64,000 nucleotides of DNA from Megachile rotundata (taxonomy: Eukaryota > Arthropoda > Insecta > Hymenoptera > Megachilidae), in contig NW_027473365.1 of the NCBI RefSeq assembly GCF_050947335.1, positions 496,001-560,000 on the forward strand, in the 5' to 3' direction. Under the pieces are notes generated by a model. That model was given only the letters and a program-made list of their open reading frames with translations, ran no database searches and was not told the DNA's origin. Positions 39,841-53,500 of the stretch are shown here, piece after piece. Positions within the stretch are counted from its first letter, which is position 1, and each line of letters begins with the position of its first letter. Both the position numbers and the translations under genes were made by a program.

Positions 39841-42800
39841 GTGATTGTGTGAGTGTGTGATTGTGTGATTGTGTGATTGTGTGATTGTGATTGTGTGATT
39901 GTGACTGTGTGATTGTGTGAGTGTGTGATTGTGTGATTGAGTGATTGTGTGGTTGTGTGATTGTGTGGTTGTGTGATTGTGTGGTTGTGTGATCGTGTGA
40001 TTGTGTGATTGTGTGATTGTGTGATTGTGTGATTGTGTGATTGTGTGATTGTGTGATTGTGTGATTATGTGATTGTGTGATTGTGTGATTGTGTGAGTGT
40101 GTGATTGTCTGATTGAGTGATTGTGTGATTGTGTGATTGTGTGATTGTGTGATTGTGTGATTGTGAGATTGTGTGATTGTGTGATGGTGTAATTGTGATT
40201 GTGTGATTGTGATTGTGTGATTGTGTGGTTGTGTGATTGTGTGACTGTGTGATTGTGTGATTGTGTGATTGTGTGATTGTGTGATTGTGTGATTGTGTGA
40301 TTGTGTGATTCTGTGATTGTGTGATTGTGTGATTGTGTGATTGTGTGATTGAGTGATTGTGTGAGTGTGTGATTGTCTCATTGAGTGATTGTGTGCTTGT
40401 GTGATTGTGTGGTTGTGTGATTGTGTGATTGTGTGATTAGGTGATTGGGTGATTGTGTGATTGTGTGATTGTGACTGTGTGATTGTGTGAGTGTGTGATT
40501 GTGTGATTGAGTGATTGTGTGGTTGTGTGATTGTGTGGTTGTGTGATTGTGTGATTGTGTGATTGTGTGATTGTGTGATTGTGTGATTGTGTGATTGTGT
40601 GATTGTGTCTGTGTGATTGTGTGAGTGTGTGATTGTGTGATTGTGTGATTGTGTGATTGTGTGATTGTGTGATTGTGTGATTGTGTGATTGTGCGATTGT
40701 GCGGTTGTGCGATTGTGCGATTGTGTGATTGTGATTGTGTGATTGTGATTGTGTGTACTGTGTGACTGTGTGATTGTGTGATTGTGTGATTGTGTGATTG
40801 TGTGATTGTGTGATTGTGTGATTGTGTGATTGTGTGATTGTGTGATTATGTGATTGTGTGATTGTGTGATTGTGTGATTGTGTGAGTGTGTGATTGTCTG
40901 ATTGAGTGATTGTGTGATTGTGTGATTGTGTGATTGTGTGATTGTGTGATTGTGAGATTGTGTGATTGTGAGATTGTGTGATTGTGTGATGGTGTAATTG
41001 TGATTGTGTGATTGTGATTGTGTGATTGTGTGGTTGTGTGATTGTGTGATTGTGTGATTGTGTGATTGTGTGATTGTGTGATTGTGTGATTGTGTGATTG
41101 TGTGATTGTGTGATTGTGTGATTGTGTGATTGTGTGATTGTGTGATTGTGTGATTGTGTGATTGTGTGATTGTGTGATTGTGTGATTGTGTGATAGTGTG
41201 AGTGTGTGATTGTCTCATTGAGTGATTGTGTTCTTGTGTGATTGTGTGGTTGTGTGATTGTGTGATTGTGTGATTAGGTGATTGGGTGATTGTGTGATTG
41301 TGTGATTGTGACTGTGTGATTGTGTGAGTGTGTGATTGTGTGATTGAGTGATTGTGTGGTTGTGTGATTGTGTGGTTGTGTGATTGTGTGATTGTGTGAT
41401 TGTGTGATTGTGTGATTGTGTGATTGTGGTTGTGTGATTGTGATTGTGTGATTGTGATTGTGTGATTGTGATTGTGTGATTGTGTCTGTGTGATTGTGTG
41501 AGTGTGTGATTGTGTGATTGTGTGATTGTGTGATTGTGTGATTGTGTGATTGTGTGATTGTGCGATTGTGCGATTGTGCGATTGTGCGATTGTGTGATTG
41601 TGATTGTGTGATTGTGATTGTGTGTACTGTGTGACTGTGTGATTGTGTGATTGTGTGATTGTGTGATTGTGTGATTGTGTGATTGTGTGATTGTGTGATT
41701 GTGTGATTGTGTGATTGTGTGATTGTCTGATTGTGTGATTGTGTGATTGTGTGATTGTGTGGTTGTGTGACTGTGTGATTGTGTGATTGTGTGATTGTGT
41801 GATTGTGTGATTGTGTGATTGTGTGATTGTGTGATTGTGTGAGTGTGTGATTGTCTGATTGAGTGATTGTGTGCTTGTGTGATTGTGTGGTTGTGTGATT
41901 GTGGGATTGTGTGATTAGGTGATTGTGTGATTGTGTGATTGTGTGATTGTGTGATTGTGTGATTGTGACTGTGTGATTGTGTGATTGTGTGATTGTGTGA
42001 GTGTGTGATTGTCTGATTGAGTGATTGTGTGCTTGTGTGATTGTGTGGTTGTGTGATTGTGTGATTGTGTGATTAGGTGATTGTGTGATTGTGTGATTGT
42101 GTGATTGTGTGATTGTGACTGTGTGATTGTGTGAGTGTGTGATTGCGTGATTGAGTGATTGTGTGCTTGTGTGATTGTGTGATTGTGTGATAGTGTGCTT
42201 GTGTGATTGTGTGGTTGTGTGATTGTGGGATTGTGTGATTAGGTGATTGTGTGATTGTGTGATTGTGTAATTGTGATTGTGTGATTGTGATTGTGTGTAC
42301 TGTGTGATTGTGTGATCGTGTGATTGTGTGATTGTGTGATTGTGTGATTGTGTGATTGTGTGATTGTGTGATTGTGTGATTGTGTGATTGTGTGATTGTG
42401 TGATTGTGTGATTGTGTGATTGTGTGATTGTGTGATTGTGTGATTGTGTGATTGTGTGATTGTGTGTATGTGTGATTGTGTGATTGTGTGATTGTGTGAT
42501 TGTGACTGTGTGATTGTGTGATTGTGTGATTGTGTGAGTGTGTGATTGTCTGATTGAGTGATTGTGTGCTTGTGTGATTGTGTGGTTGTGTGATTGTTTG
42601 ATTGTGTGATTAGGTGATTGTGTGATTGTGTGATTGTGTGATTGTGACTGTGTGATTGTGTGAGTGTGTGATTGTGTGATTGTGTGATTGTGTGATTGTG
42701 TGATTGTGTGATTGTGTGATTGTGTGATTGTGTGAGTGTGTGATTGTCTGATTGAGTGATTGTGTGCTTGTGTGATTGTGTGGTTGTGTGATTGTGTGAT

Positions 42801-43345
42801 TGAGTGATTGTGTGCTTGTGTGATTGTGTGGTTGTGTGATTGTGTGATTGTGTGATTAGGTGATTGTATGATTGTGTGATTGTGACTGTGTGTTTGTGTG
42901 AGTGTGTGATTGTGTGATTGAGTGATTGTGTGGTTGTGTGATTGTGTGGTTGTGTGATTGTGTGATTGTGTGATTGTGTGATTGTGTGATTGTGTGATTG
43001 TGTGAGTGTGTGATTGTCTGATTGAGTGATTGTGTGCTTGTGTGATTGTGTGGTTGTGTGATTGTGTGATTGTGTGATTGTGTGATTGTGTGATTGTGTG
43101 ATTGCGATTGTGTGATTGTGATTGTGTGATTGTGACTGTGTGATTTTGACTGTGTGATTTTGACTGTGTGATTGTGTGAGTGTGTGATTGTGTGATTGAG
43201 TGATTGTGTGCTTGTGTGATTGTGTGGTTGTGTGATTGTGTGACTGTGTGATTGTGTGATTGTGTGATTGTGTGATTGTGTGATTGTGTGATTGTGTGAT
43301 TGTGAGATTGTGGGATTGTGTGATTGTGTGATTGAGTGATTGTGT

Positions 43346-43553
43346 GACTGCGTGATTGTGTGACTGTGTGATTGTGTGACTGCGTGATTGTGTGACCGCG
43401 ATTGTGTGACCGTGATTGTGTGACCGTGATTTTGTGACCGTGATTGTGTGACCGTGATTGTGTGATTGTGTGATTGTGCGATTGTGTGATTGTGCGATTG
43501 TGTAATTGTGATTGTGTGATTGTGATTGTGTGTACTGTGTGATTGTGTGATCG
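43346..43553 (+). repeat. CpG-dense module G16
   Basis: Same string, GACCGCG at 43394, followed by S at 827 bp as in G14 and G21. Confidence 0.93.
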
Positions 43554-45664
43554 TGTGATTGTGTGATTGTGTGATTGTGTGATTGTGCGATTGTGTGATT
43601 GTGTGATTGTGTGATTGTGAGATTGTGTGATTGTGTGATGGTGTAATTGTGATTGTGTGATTGTGTGATTGTGTGGTTGTGTGATTGTGTGAGTGTGTGA
43701 TTGTGTGATTGTGTGATTGTGTGATTGTGATTGTGTGATTGTGACTGTGTGATTGTGTGAGTGTGTGATTGTGTGATTGAGTGATTGTGTGGTTGTGTGA
43801 TTGTGTGGTTGTGTGATTGTGTGGTTGTGTGATCGTGTAATTGTGTGATTGTGTGATTGTGTGATTGTGTGATTGTGTGATTGTGTGATTGTGTGATTGT
43901 GTGATTATGTGATTGTGTGATTGTGTGATTGTGTGAGTGTGTGATTGTCTGATTGAGTGATTGTGTGATTGTGTGATTGTGTGATTGTGTGATTGTGTGA
44001 TTGTGAGATTGTGTGATTGTGTGATGGTGTAATTGTGATTGTGTGATTGTGATTGTGTGATTGTGTGGTTGTGTGATTGTGTGATTGTGTGATTGTGTGA
44101 TTGTGTGATTGTGTGATTGTGTGATTGTGTGATTGTGTGATTGAGTGATTGTGTGAGTGTGTGATTGTCTCATTGAGTGATTGTGTGCTTGTGTGATTGT
44201 GTGGTTGTGTGATTGTGTGATTGTGTGATTAGGTGATTGGGTGATTGTGTGATTGTGTGATTGTGACTGTGTGATTGTGTGAGTGTGTGATTGTGTGATT
44301 GAGTGATTGTGTGGTTGTGTGATTGTGTGGTTGTGTGATTGTGTGATTGTGTGATTGTGTGATTGTGTGATTGTGTGATTGTGTGATTGTGTGATTGTGT
44401 GATTGTGTGATTGTGTGATTGTGGTTGTGTGATTGTGATTGTGTGATTGTGATTGTGTGATTGTGATTGTGTGATTGTGTCTGTGTGATTGTGTGAGTGT
44501 GTGATTGTGTGATTGTGTGATTGTGTGATTGTGTGATTGTGTGATTGTGTGATTGTGTGATTGTGCGATTGTGCGATTGTGCGATTGTGCGATTGTGTGA
44601 TTGTGATTGAGTGATTGTGATTGTGTGTACTGTGTGACTGTGTGATTGTGATTGTGTGATTGTGTCTGTGTGATTGTGTGAGTGTGTGATTGTGTGATTG
44701 TGTGATTGTGTGATTGTGTGATTGTGTGATTGTGTGATTGTGTGATTGTGTGATTGTGTGATTGTGTGATTGTGTGATTGTGTGATTGTGTGATTGTGTG
44801 ATTGAGTGATTGTGTGAGTGTGTGATTGTCTCATTGAGTGATTGTGTGCTTGTGTGATTGTGTGGTTGTGTGATTGTGTGATTGTGTGATTAGGTGATTG
44901 GGTGATTGTGTGATTGTGTGATTGTGACTGTGTGATTGTGTGAGTGTGTGATTGTGTGATTGAGTGATTGTGTGGTTGTGTGATTGTGTGGTTGTGTGAT
45001 TGTGTGATTGTGTGATTGTGTGATTGTGTGATTGTGTGATTGTGTGATTGTGTGATTGTGTGATTGTGTGATTGTGTGATTGTGGCTGTGTGATTGTGTG
45101 AGTGTGTGATTGTGTGATTGAGTGATTGTGTGGTTGTGTGATTGTGTGGTTGTGTGATTGTGTGATTGTGTGATTGTGTGATTGTGTGATTGTGTGATTG
45201 TGTGATTGTGTGATTATGTGATTGTGTGATTGTGTGATTGTGGTTGTGTGATTGTGATTGTGTGATTGTGATTGTGTGATTGTGTCTGTGTGATTGTGTG
45301 AGTGTGTGATTGTGTGATTGTGTGATTGTGTGATTGTGTGATTGTGTGATTGTGTGAGTGTGTGATTGTCTGATTGAGTGATTGTGTGCTTGTGTGATTG
45401 TGTGGTTGTGTGATTGTGTGATTGTGTGATTAGGTGATTGTGTGATTGTGTGATTGTGACTGTGTGATTGTGTGAGTGTGTGATTGCGTGATTGAGTGAT
45501 TGTGTGCTTGTGTGATTGTGTGATTGTGTGATTGTGTGATTGTGTGATTGTGTGATTGTGTGATTGTGTGATTGTGTGATTGTGTGATTGTGTGATTGTG
45601 TGATTGTGTGACTGTGTGATTGTGTGATTGTGTGATTGTGGTTGTGTGATTGTGGTTGTGTGAT

Positions 45665-48600
45665 TGTGATTGTGTGATTGTGATTGTGTGATTGTGACTG
45701 TGTGATTGTGTGAGTGTGTGATTGTGTGATTGAGTGTTTGTGTGGTTGTGTGATTGTGTGGTTGTGTGATTGTGTGATTGTGTGATTGTGTGATTGTGTG
45801 ATTGTGTGGTTGTGTGATTTTGTGATTGTGTGATTGTGTGATTGTGTGAGTGTGTGATTGTGTGATTGTGTGATTGTGTGATTGTGTGATTGTGTGATTG
45901 TGTGATTGTGTGATTGTGTGAGTGTGTGATTGTCTGATTGAGTGATTGTGTGCTTGTGTGATTGTGTGGTTGTGTGATTGTGTGATTGAGTGATTGTGTG
46001 CTTGTGTGATTGTGTGGTTGTGTGATTGTGTGATTGTGTGATTAGGTGATTGTGTGATTGTGTGATTGTGACTGTGTGATTGTGTGAGTGTGTGATTGTG
46101 TGATTGAGTGATTGTGTGGTTGTGTGATTGTGTGGTTGTGTGATTGTGTGATTGTGTGATTGTGTGATTGTGTGATTGTGTGATTGTGTGAGTGTGTGAT
46201 TGTCTGATTGAGTGATTGTGTGCTTGTGTGATTGTGTGGTTGTGTGATTGTGTGATTGTGTGATTAGGTGATTGTGTGATTGTGTGATTGTGTGATTGTG
46301 TGATTGTGTGATTGTGTGATTGCGATTGTGTGATTGTGATTGTGTGATTGTGACTGTGTGATTTTGACTGTGTGATTTTGACTGTGTGATTGTGTGAGTG
46401 TGTGATTGTGTGATTGAGTGATTGTGTGCTTGTGTGATTGTGTGGTTGTGTGATTGTGTGACTGTGTGATTGTGTGATTGTGTGATTGTGTGATTGTGTG
46501 ATTGTGTGATTGTGTGATTGTGAGATTGTGGGATTGTGTGATTGTGTGATTGAGTGATTGTGTGACTGCGTGATTGTGTGACTGTGTGATTGTGTGACTG
46601 CGTGATTGTGTGACCGCGATTGTGTGACCGTGATTGTGTGACCGTGATTTTGTGACCGTGATTGTGTGACCGTGATTGTGTGATTGTGTGATTGTGCGAT
46701 TGTGTGATTGTGCGATTGTGTAATTGTGATTGTTGTGATTGTGATTGTGTGTACTGTGTGATTGTGTGATCGTGTGATTGTCTGATTGTGTGATTGTGTG
46801 ATTGTGCGATTGTGTGATTGTGTGATTGTGTGATTGTGAGATTGTGTGACTGTGTGATGGTGTAATTGTGATTGTGTGATTGTGTGATTGTGTGGTTGTG
46901 TGATTGTGTGAGTGTGTGATTGTGTGATTGTGTGATTGTGTGATTGTGATTGTGTGATTGTGACTGTGTGATTGTGTGAGTGTGTGATTGTGTGATTGAG
47001 TGATTGTGTGGTTGTGTGATTGTGTGGTTGTGTGATTGTGTGGTTGTGTGATCGTGTGATTGTGTGATTGTGTGATTGTGTGATTGTGTGATTGTGTGAT
47101 TGTGTGATTGTGTGATTGTGTGATTATGTGATTGTGTGATTGTGTGATTGTGTGAGTGTGTGATTGTCTGATTGAGTGATTGTGTGATTGTGTGATTGTG
47201 TGATTGTGTGATTGTGTGATTGTGAGATTGTGTGATTGTGTGATGGTGTAATTGTGATTGTGTGATTGTGATTGTGTGATTGTGTGGTTGTGTGATTGTG
47301 TGACTGTGTGATTGTGTGATTGTGTGATTGTGTGATTGTGTGATTGTGTGATTGTGTGATTGTGTGATTCTGTGATTGTGTGATTGTGTGATTGTGTGAT
47401 TGTGTGATTGAGTGATTGTGTGAGTGTGTGATTGTCTCATTGAGTGATTGTGTGCTTGTGTGATTGTGTGGTTGTGTGATTGTGTGATTGTGTGATTAGG
47501 TGATTGGGTGATTGTGTGATTGTGTGATTGTGACTGTGTGATTGTGTGAGTGTGTGATTGTGTGATTGAGTGATTGTGTGGTTGTGTGATTGTGTGGTTG
47601 TGTGATTGTGTGATTGTGTGATTGTGTGATTGTGTGATTGTGTGATTGTGTGATTGTGTGATTGTGTGATTGTGTCTGTGTGATTGTGTGAGTGTGTGAT
47701 TGTGTGATTGTGTGATTGTGTGATTGTGTGATTGTGTGATTGTGTGATTGTGTGATTGTGCGATTGTGCGGTTGTGCGATTGTGCGATTGTGTGATTGTG
47801 ATTGTGTGATTGTGATTGTGTGTACTGTGTGACTGTGTGATTGTGTGATTGTGTGATTGTGTGATTGTGTGATTGTGTGATTGTGTGATTGTGTGATTGT
47901 GTGATTGTGTGATTATGTGATTGTGTGATTGTGTGATTGTGTGAGTGTGTGATTGTCTGATTGAGTGATTGTGTGATTGTGTGATTGTGTGATTGTGTGA
48001 TTGTGTGATTGTGAGATTGTGTGATTGTGAGATTGTGTGATTGTGTGATGGTGTAATTGTGATTGTGTGATTGTGATTGTGTGATTGTGTGGTTGTGTGA
48101 TTGTGTGATTGTGTGATTGTGTGATTGTGTGATTGTGTGATTGTGTGATTGTGTGATTGTGTGATTGTGTGATTGTGTGATTGTGTGATTGTGTGATTGT
48201 GTGATTGTGTGATTGTGTGATTGTGTGATTGTGTGATTGTGTGATTGTGTGATAGTGTGAGTGTGTGATTGTCTCATTGAGTGATTGTGTTCTTGTGTGA
48301 TTGTGTGGTTGTGTGATTGTGTGATTGTGTGATTAGGTGATTGGGTGATTGTGTGATTGTGTGATTGTGACTGTGTGATTGTGTGAGTGTGTGATTGTGT
48401 GATTGAGTGATTGTGTGGTTGTGTGATTGTGTGGTTGTGTGATTGTGTGATTGTGTGATTGTGTGATTGTGTGATTGTGTGATTGTGGTTGTGTGATTGT
48501 GATTGTGTGATTGTGATTGTGTGATTGTGATTGTGTGATTGTGTCTGTGTGATTGTGTGAGTGTGTGATTGTGTGATTGTGTGATTGTGTGATTGTGTGA

Positions 48601-50345
48601 TTGTGTGATTGTGTGATTGTGCGATTGTGCGATTGTGCGATTGTGCGATTGTGTGATTGTGATTGTGTGATTGTGATTGTGTGTACTGTGTGACTGTGTG
48701 ATTGTGTGATTGTGTGATTGTGTGATTGTGTGATTGTGTGATTGTGTGATTGTGTGATTGTGTGATTGTGTGATTGTGTGATTGTGTGATTGTGTGATTG
48801 TGTGATTGTGTGATTGTGTGGTTGTGTGACTGTGTGATTGTGTGATTGTGTGATTGTGTGATTGTGTGATTGTGTGATTGTGTGATTGTGTGATTGTGTG
48901 AGTGTGTGATTGTCTGATTGAGTGATTGTGTGCTTGTGTGATTGTGTGGTTGTGTGATTGTGGGATTGTGTGATTAGGTGATTGTGTGATTGTGTGATTG
49001 TGTGATTGTGTGATTGTGTGATTGTGACTGTGTGATTGTGTGATTGTGTGATTGTGTGAGTGTGTGATTGTCTGATTGAGTGATTGTGTGCTTGTGTGAT
49101 TGTGTGGTTGTGTGATTGTGTGATTGTGTGATTAGGTGATTGTGTGATTGTGTGATTGTGTGATTGTGTGATTGTGACTGTGTGATTGTGTGAGTGTGTG
49201 ATTGCGTGATTGAGTGATTGTGTGCTTGTGTGATTGTGTGATTGTGTGATAGTGTGCTTGTGTGATTGTGTGGTTGTGTGATTGTGGGATTGTGTGATTA
49301 GGTGATTGTGTGATTGTGTGATTGTGTAATTGTGATTGTGTGATTGTGATTGTGTGTACTGTGTGATTGTGTGATCGTGTGATTGTGTGATTGTGTGATT
49401 GTGTGATTGTGTGATTGTGTGATTGTGTGATTGTGTGATTGTGTGATTGTGTGATTGTGTGATTGTGTGATTGTGTGATTGTGTGATTGTGTGATTGTGT
49501 GATTGTGTGATTGTGTGATTGTGTGTATGTGTGATTGTGTGATTGTGTGATTGTGTGATTGTGACTGTGTGATTGTGTGATTGTGTGATTGTGTGAGTGT
49601 GTGATTGTCTGATTGAGTGATTGTGTGCTTGTGTGATTGTGTGGTTGTGTGATTGTTTGATTGTGTGATTAGGTGATTGTGTGATTGTGTGATTGTGTGA
49701 TTGTGACTGTGTGATTGTGTGAGTGTGTGATTGTGTGATTGTGTGATTGTGTGATTGTGTGATTGTGTGATTGTGTGATTGTGTGATTGTGTGAGTGTGT
49801 GATTGTCTGATTGAGTGATTGTGTGCTTGTGTGATTGTGTGGTTGTGTGATTGTGTGATTGAGTGATTGTGTGCTTGTGTGATTGTGTGGTTGTGTGATT
49901 GTGTGATTGTGTGATTAGGTGATTGTATGATTGTGTGATTGTGACTGTGTGTTTGTGTGAGTGTGTGATTGTGTGATTGAGTGATTGTGTGGTTGTGTGA
50001 TTGTGTGGTTGTGTGATTGTGTGATTGTGTGATTGTGTGATTGTGTGATTGTGTGAGTGTGTGATTGTCTGATTGAGTGATTGTGTGCTTGTGTGATTGT
50101 GTGGTTGTGTGATTGTGTGATTGTGTGATTGTGTGATTGTGTGATTGTGTGATTGCGATTGTGTGATTGTGATTGTGTGATTGTGACTGTGTGATTTTGA
50201 CTGTGTGATTTTGACTGTGTGATTGTGTGAGTGTGTGATTGTGTGATTGAGTGATTGTGTGCTTGTGTGATTGTGTGGTTGTGTGATTGTGTGACTGTGT
50301 GATTGTGTGATTGTGTGATTGTGTGATTGTGTGATTGTGTGATTG
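45665..50345. repeat. 4.84-kb HOR unit, copy D
   Basis: This part of the 7.05-kb copy 2 is itself repeated 4,833-4,849 bp downstream. Pairs are GAGTGTTTG 45732/50565, G 46564/51413, S 47440/52289, Q 47760/52609, S 48277/53110, Q 48621/53454, T 49373/54206 and V 49526/54359. Both copies share the T insertion (GATTGTTGTG) and a GACTGTGTGATGG variant not seen elsewhere, so they are sister copies. Confidence 0.85.
46564..46772 (+). repeat. CpG-dense module G17 with T insertion
   Basis: Same string, GACCGCG at 46612. The tail has an extra T (GATTGTTGTG), which makes the module 209 bp and shifts the reverse-strand frame. A GTCTGATTG unit follows GATCG. Confidence 0.93.
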
Positions 50346-50500
50346 TGTGATTGTGTGATTGTGTGAGTGTGTGATTGTCTGATTGAGTGATTGTGTGCTT
50401 GTGTGATTGTGTGGTTGTGTGATTGTGTGATTGAGTGATTGTGTGATTGAGTGATTGTGTGGTTGTGTGATTGTGTGGTTGTGTGATTGTGTGATTGTGT
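50346..50500. repeat. Junction filler between the 4.84-kb units
   Basis: About 150 bp between copies D and E. It starts with GTGTGAGTG and GTCTGATTGAG and contains two ATTGAGTG units only two octamers apart, followed by two GTTGTGTG units. It is still octamer satellite but matches neither neighbour in phase of markers, so it marks a recombination join or a remnant of another copy. Confidence 0.6.
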
Positions 50501-53500
50501 GATTGTGTGATTGTGATTGTGTGATTGTGACTGTGTGATTGTGTGAGTGTGTGATTGTGTGATTGAGTGTTTGTGTGGTTGTGTGATTGTGTGGTTGTGT
50601 GATTGTGTGATTGTGTGATTGTGTGATTGTGTGATTGTGTGGTTGTGTGATTTTGTGATTGTGTGATTGTGTGATTGTGTGAGTGTGTGATTGTGTGATT
50701 GTGTGATTGTGTGATTGTGTGATTGTGTGATTGTGTGATTGTGTGATTGTGTGAGTGTGTGATTGTCTGATTGAGTGATTGTGTGCTTGTGTGATTGTGT
50801 GGTTGTGTGATTGTGTGATTGAGTGATTGTGTGCTTGTGTGATTGTGTGGTTGTGTGATTGTGTGATTGTGTGATTAGGTGATTGTGTGATTGTGTGATT
50901 GTGACTGTGTGATTGTGTGAGTGTGTGATTGTGTGATTGAGTGATTGTGTGGTTGTGTGATTGTGTGGTTGTGTGATTGTGTGATTGTGTGATTGTGTGA
51001 TTGTGTGATTGTGTGATTGTGTGAGTGTGTGATTGTCTGATTGAGTGATTGTGTGCTTGTGTGATTGTGTGGTTGTGTGATTGTGTGATTGTGTGATTAG
51101 GTGATTGTGTGATTGTGTGATTGTGTGATTGTGTGATTGTGTGATTGTGTGATTGTGTGATTGTGTGATTGCGATTGTGTGATTGTGATTGTGTGATTGT
51201 GACTGTGTGATTTTGACTGTGTGATTTTGACTGTGTGATTGTGTGAGTGTGTGATTGTGTGATTGAGTGATTGTGTGCTTGTGTGATTGTGTGGTTGTGT
51301 GATTGTGTGACTGTGTGATTGTGTGATTGTGTGATTGTGTGATTGTGTGATTGTGTGATTGTGTGATTGTGAGATTGTGGGATTGTGTGATTGTGTGATT
51401 GAGTGATTGTGTGACTGCGTGATTGTGTGACTGTGTGATTGTGTGACTGCGTGATTGTGTGACCGCGATTGTGTGACCGTGATTGTGTGACCGTGATTTT
51501 GTGACCGTGATTGTGTGACCGTGATTGTGTGATTGTGTGATTGTGCGATTGTGTGATTGTGCGATTGTGTAATTGTGATTGTTGTGATTGTGATTGTGTG
51601 TACTGTGTGATTGTGTGATCGTGTGATTGTCTGATTGTGTGATTGTGTGATTGTGCGATTGTGTGATTGTGTGATTGTGTGATTGTGAGATTGTGTGACT
51701 GTGTGATGGTGTAATTGTGATTGTGTGATTGTGTGATTGTGTGGTTGTGTGATTGTGTGAGTGTGTGATTGTGTGATTGTGTGATTGTGTGATTGTGATT
51801 GTGTGATTGTGACTGTGTGATTGTGTGAGTGTGTGATTGTGTGATTGAGTGATTGTGTGGTTGTGTGATTGTGTGGTTGTGTGATTGTGTGGTTGTGTGA
51901 TCGTGTGATTGTGTGATTGTGTGATTGTGTGATTGTGTGATTGTGTGATTGTGTGATTGTGTGATTGTGTGATTATGTGATTGTGTGATTGTGTGATTGT
52001 GTGAGTGTGTGATTGTCTGATTGAGTGATTGTGTGATTGTGTGATTGTGTGATTGTGTGATTGTGTGATTGTGAGATTGTGTGATTGTGTGATGGTGTAA
52101 TTGTGATTGTGTGATTGTGATTGTGTGATTGTGTGGTTGTGTGATTGTGTGACTGTGTGATTGTGTGATTGTGTGATTGTGTGATTGTGTGATTGTGTGA
52201 TTGTGTGATTGTGTGATTCTGTGATTGTGTGATTGTGTGATTGTGTGATTGTGTGATTGAGTGATTGTGTGAGTGTGTGATTGTCTCATTGAGTGATTGT
52301 GTGCTTGTGTGATTGTGTGGTTGTGTGATTGTGTGATTGTGTGATTAGGTGATTGGGTGATTGTGTGATTGTGTGATTGTGACTGTGTGATTGTGTGAGT
52401 GTGTGATTGTGTGATTGAGTGATTGTGTGGTTGTGTGATTGTGTGGTTGTGTGATTGTGTGATTGTGTGATTGTGTGATTGTGTGATTGTGTGATTGTGT
52501 GATTGTGTGATTGTGTGATTGTGTCTGTGTGATTGTGTGAGTGTGTGATTGTGTGATTGTGTGATTGTGTGATTGTGTGATTGTGTGATTGTGTGATTGT
52601 GTGATTGTGCGATTGTGCGGTTGTGCGATTGTGCGATTGTGTGATTGTGATTGTGTGATTGTGATTGTGTGTACTGTGTGACTGTGTGATTGTGTGATTG
52701 TGTGATTGTGTGATTGTGTGATTGTGTGATTGTGTGATTGTGTGATTGTGTGATTGTGTGATTATGTGATTGTGTGATTGTGTGATTGTGTGAGTGTGTG
52801 ATTGTCTGATTGAGTGATTGTGTGATTGTGTGATTGTGTGATTGTGTGATTGTGTGATTGTGAGATTGTGTGATTGTGAGATTGTGTGATTGTGTGATGG
52901 TGTAATTGTGATTGTGTGATTGTGATTGTGTGATTGTGTGGTTGTGTGATTGTGTGATTGTGTGATTGTGTGATTGTGTGATTGTGTGATTGTGTGATTG
53001 TGTGATTGTGTGATTGTGTGATTGTGTGATTGTGTGATTGTGTGATTGTGTGATTGTGTGATTGTGTGATTGTGTGATTGTGTGATAGTGTGAGTGTGTG
53101 ATTGTCTCATTGAGTGATTGTGTTCTTGTGTGATTGTGTGGTTGTGTGATTGTGTGATTGTGTGATTAGGTGATTGGGTGATTGTGTGATTGTGTGATTG
53201 TGACTGTGTGATTGTGTGAGTGTGTGATTGTGTGATTGAGTGATTGTGTGGTTGTGTGATTGTGTGGTTGTGTGATTGTGTGATTGTGTGATTGTGTGAT
53301 TGTGTGATTGTGTGATTGTGGTTGTGTGATTGTGATTGTGTGATTGTGATTGTGTGATTGTGATTGTGTGATTGTGTCTGTGTGATTGTGTGAGTGTGTG
53401 ATTGTGTGATTGTGTGATTGTGTGATTGTGTGATTGTGTGATTGTGTGATTGTGCGATTGTGCGATTGTGCGATTGTGCGATTGTGTGATTGTGATTGTG

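Larger units (their letters stand above)
35600..42655. repeat. 7.05-kb tandem HOR unit, copy 1
   Basis: Markers G 36304, S 37131, Q 37523, S 37792, GTGGCTG 38041, G 39506, S 40381, Q 40693, S 41218, Q 41562 and T 42314 recur 7,042-7,059 bp downstream. The offset grows by two octamers before 39.5 kb and by one base after it, the latter from a T insertion in copy 2. The unit overlaps 8.82-kb unit B, so the duplications are nested. The left limit is where the GTGTGAG string near 35.60 kb begins to match 42.66 kb. Confidence 0.82.
42656..50345. repeat. 7.05-kb tandem HOR unit, copy 2 (extended)
   Basis: Markers are G 43346, S 44173, Q 44565, S 44834, GTGGCTG 45083, G 46564, S 47440, Q 47760, S 48277, Q 48621, T 49373 and V 49526. 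Similarity to the 7.05-kb-upstream sequence continues to about 50.345 kb. There the expected CpG module (it would follow near 50.4 kb) is missing and an unrelated variant string begins. The copy carries a one-base T insertion just after its second CpG module, absent from copy 1. Confidence 0.82.
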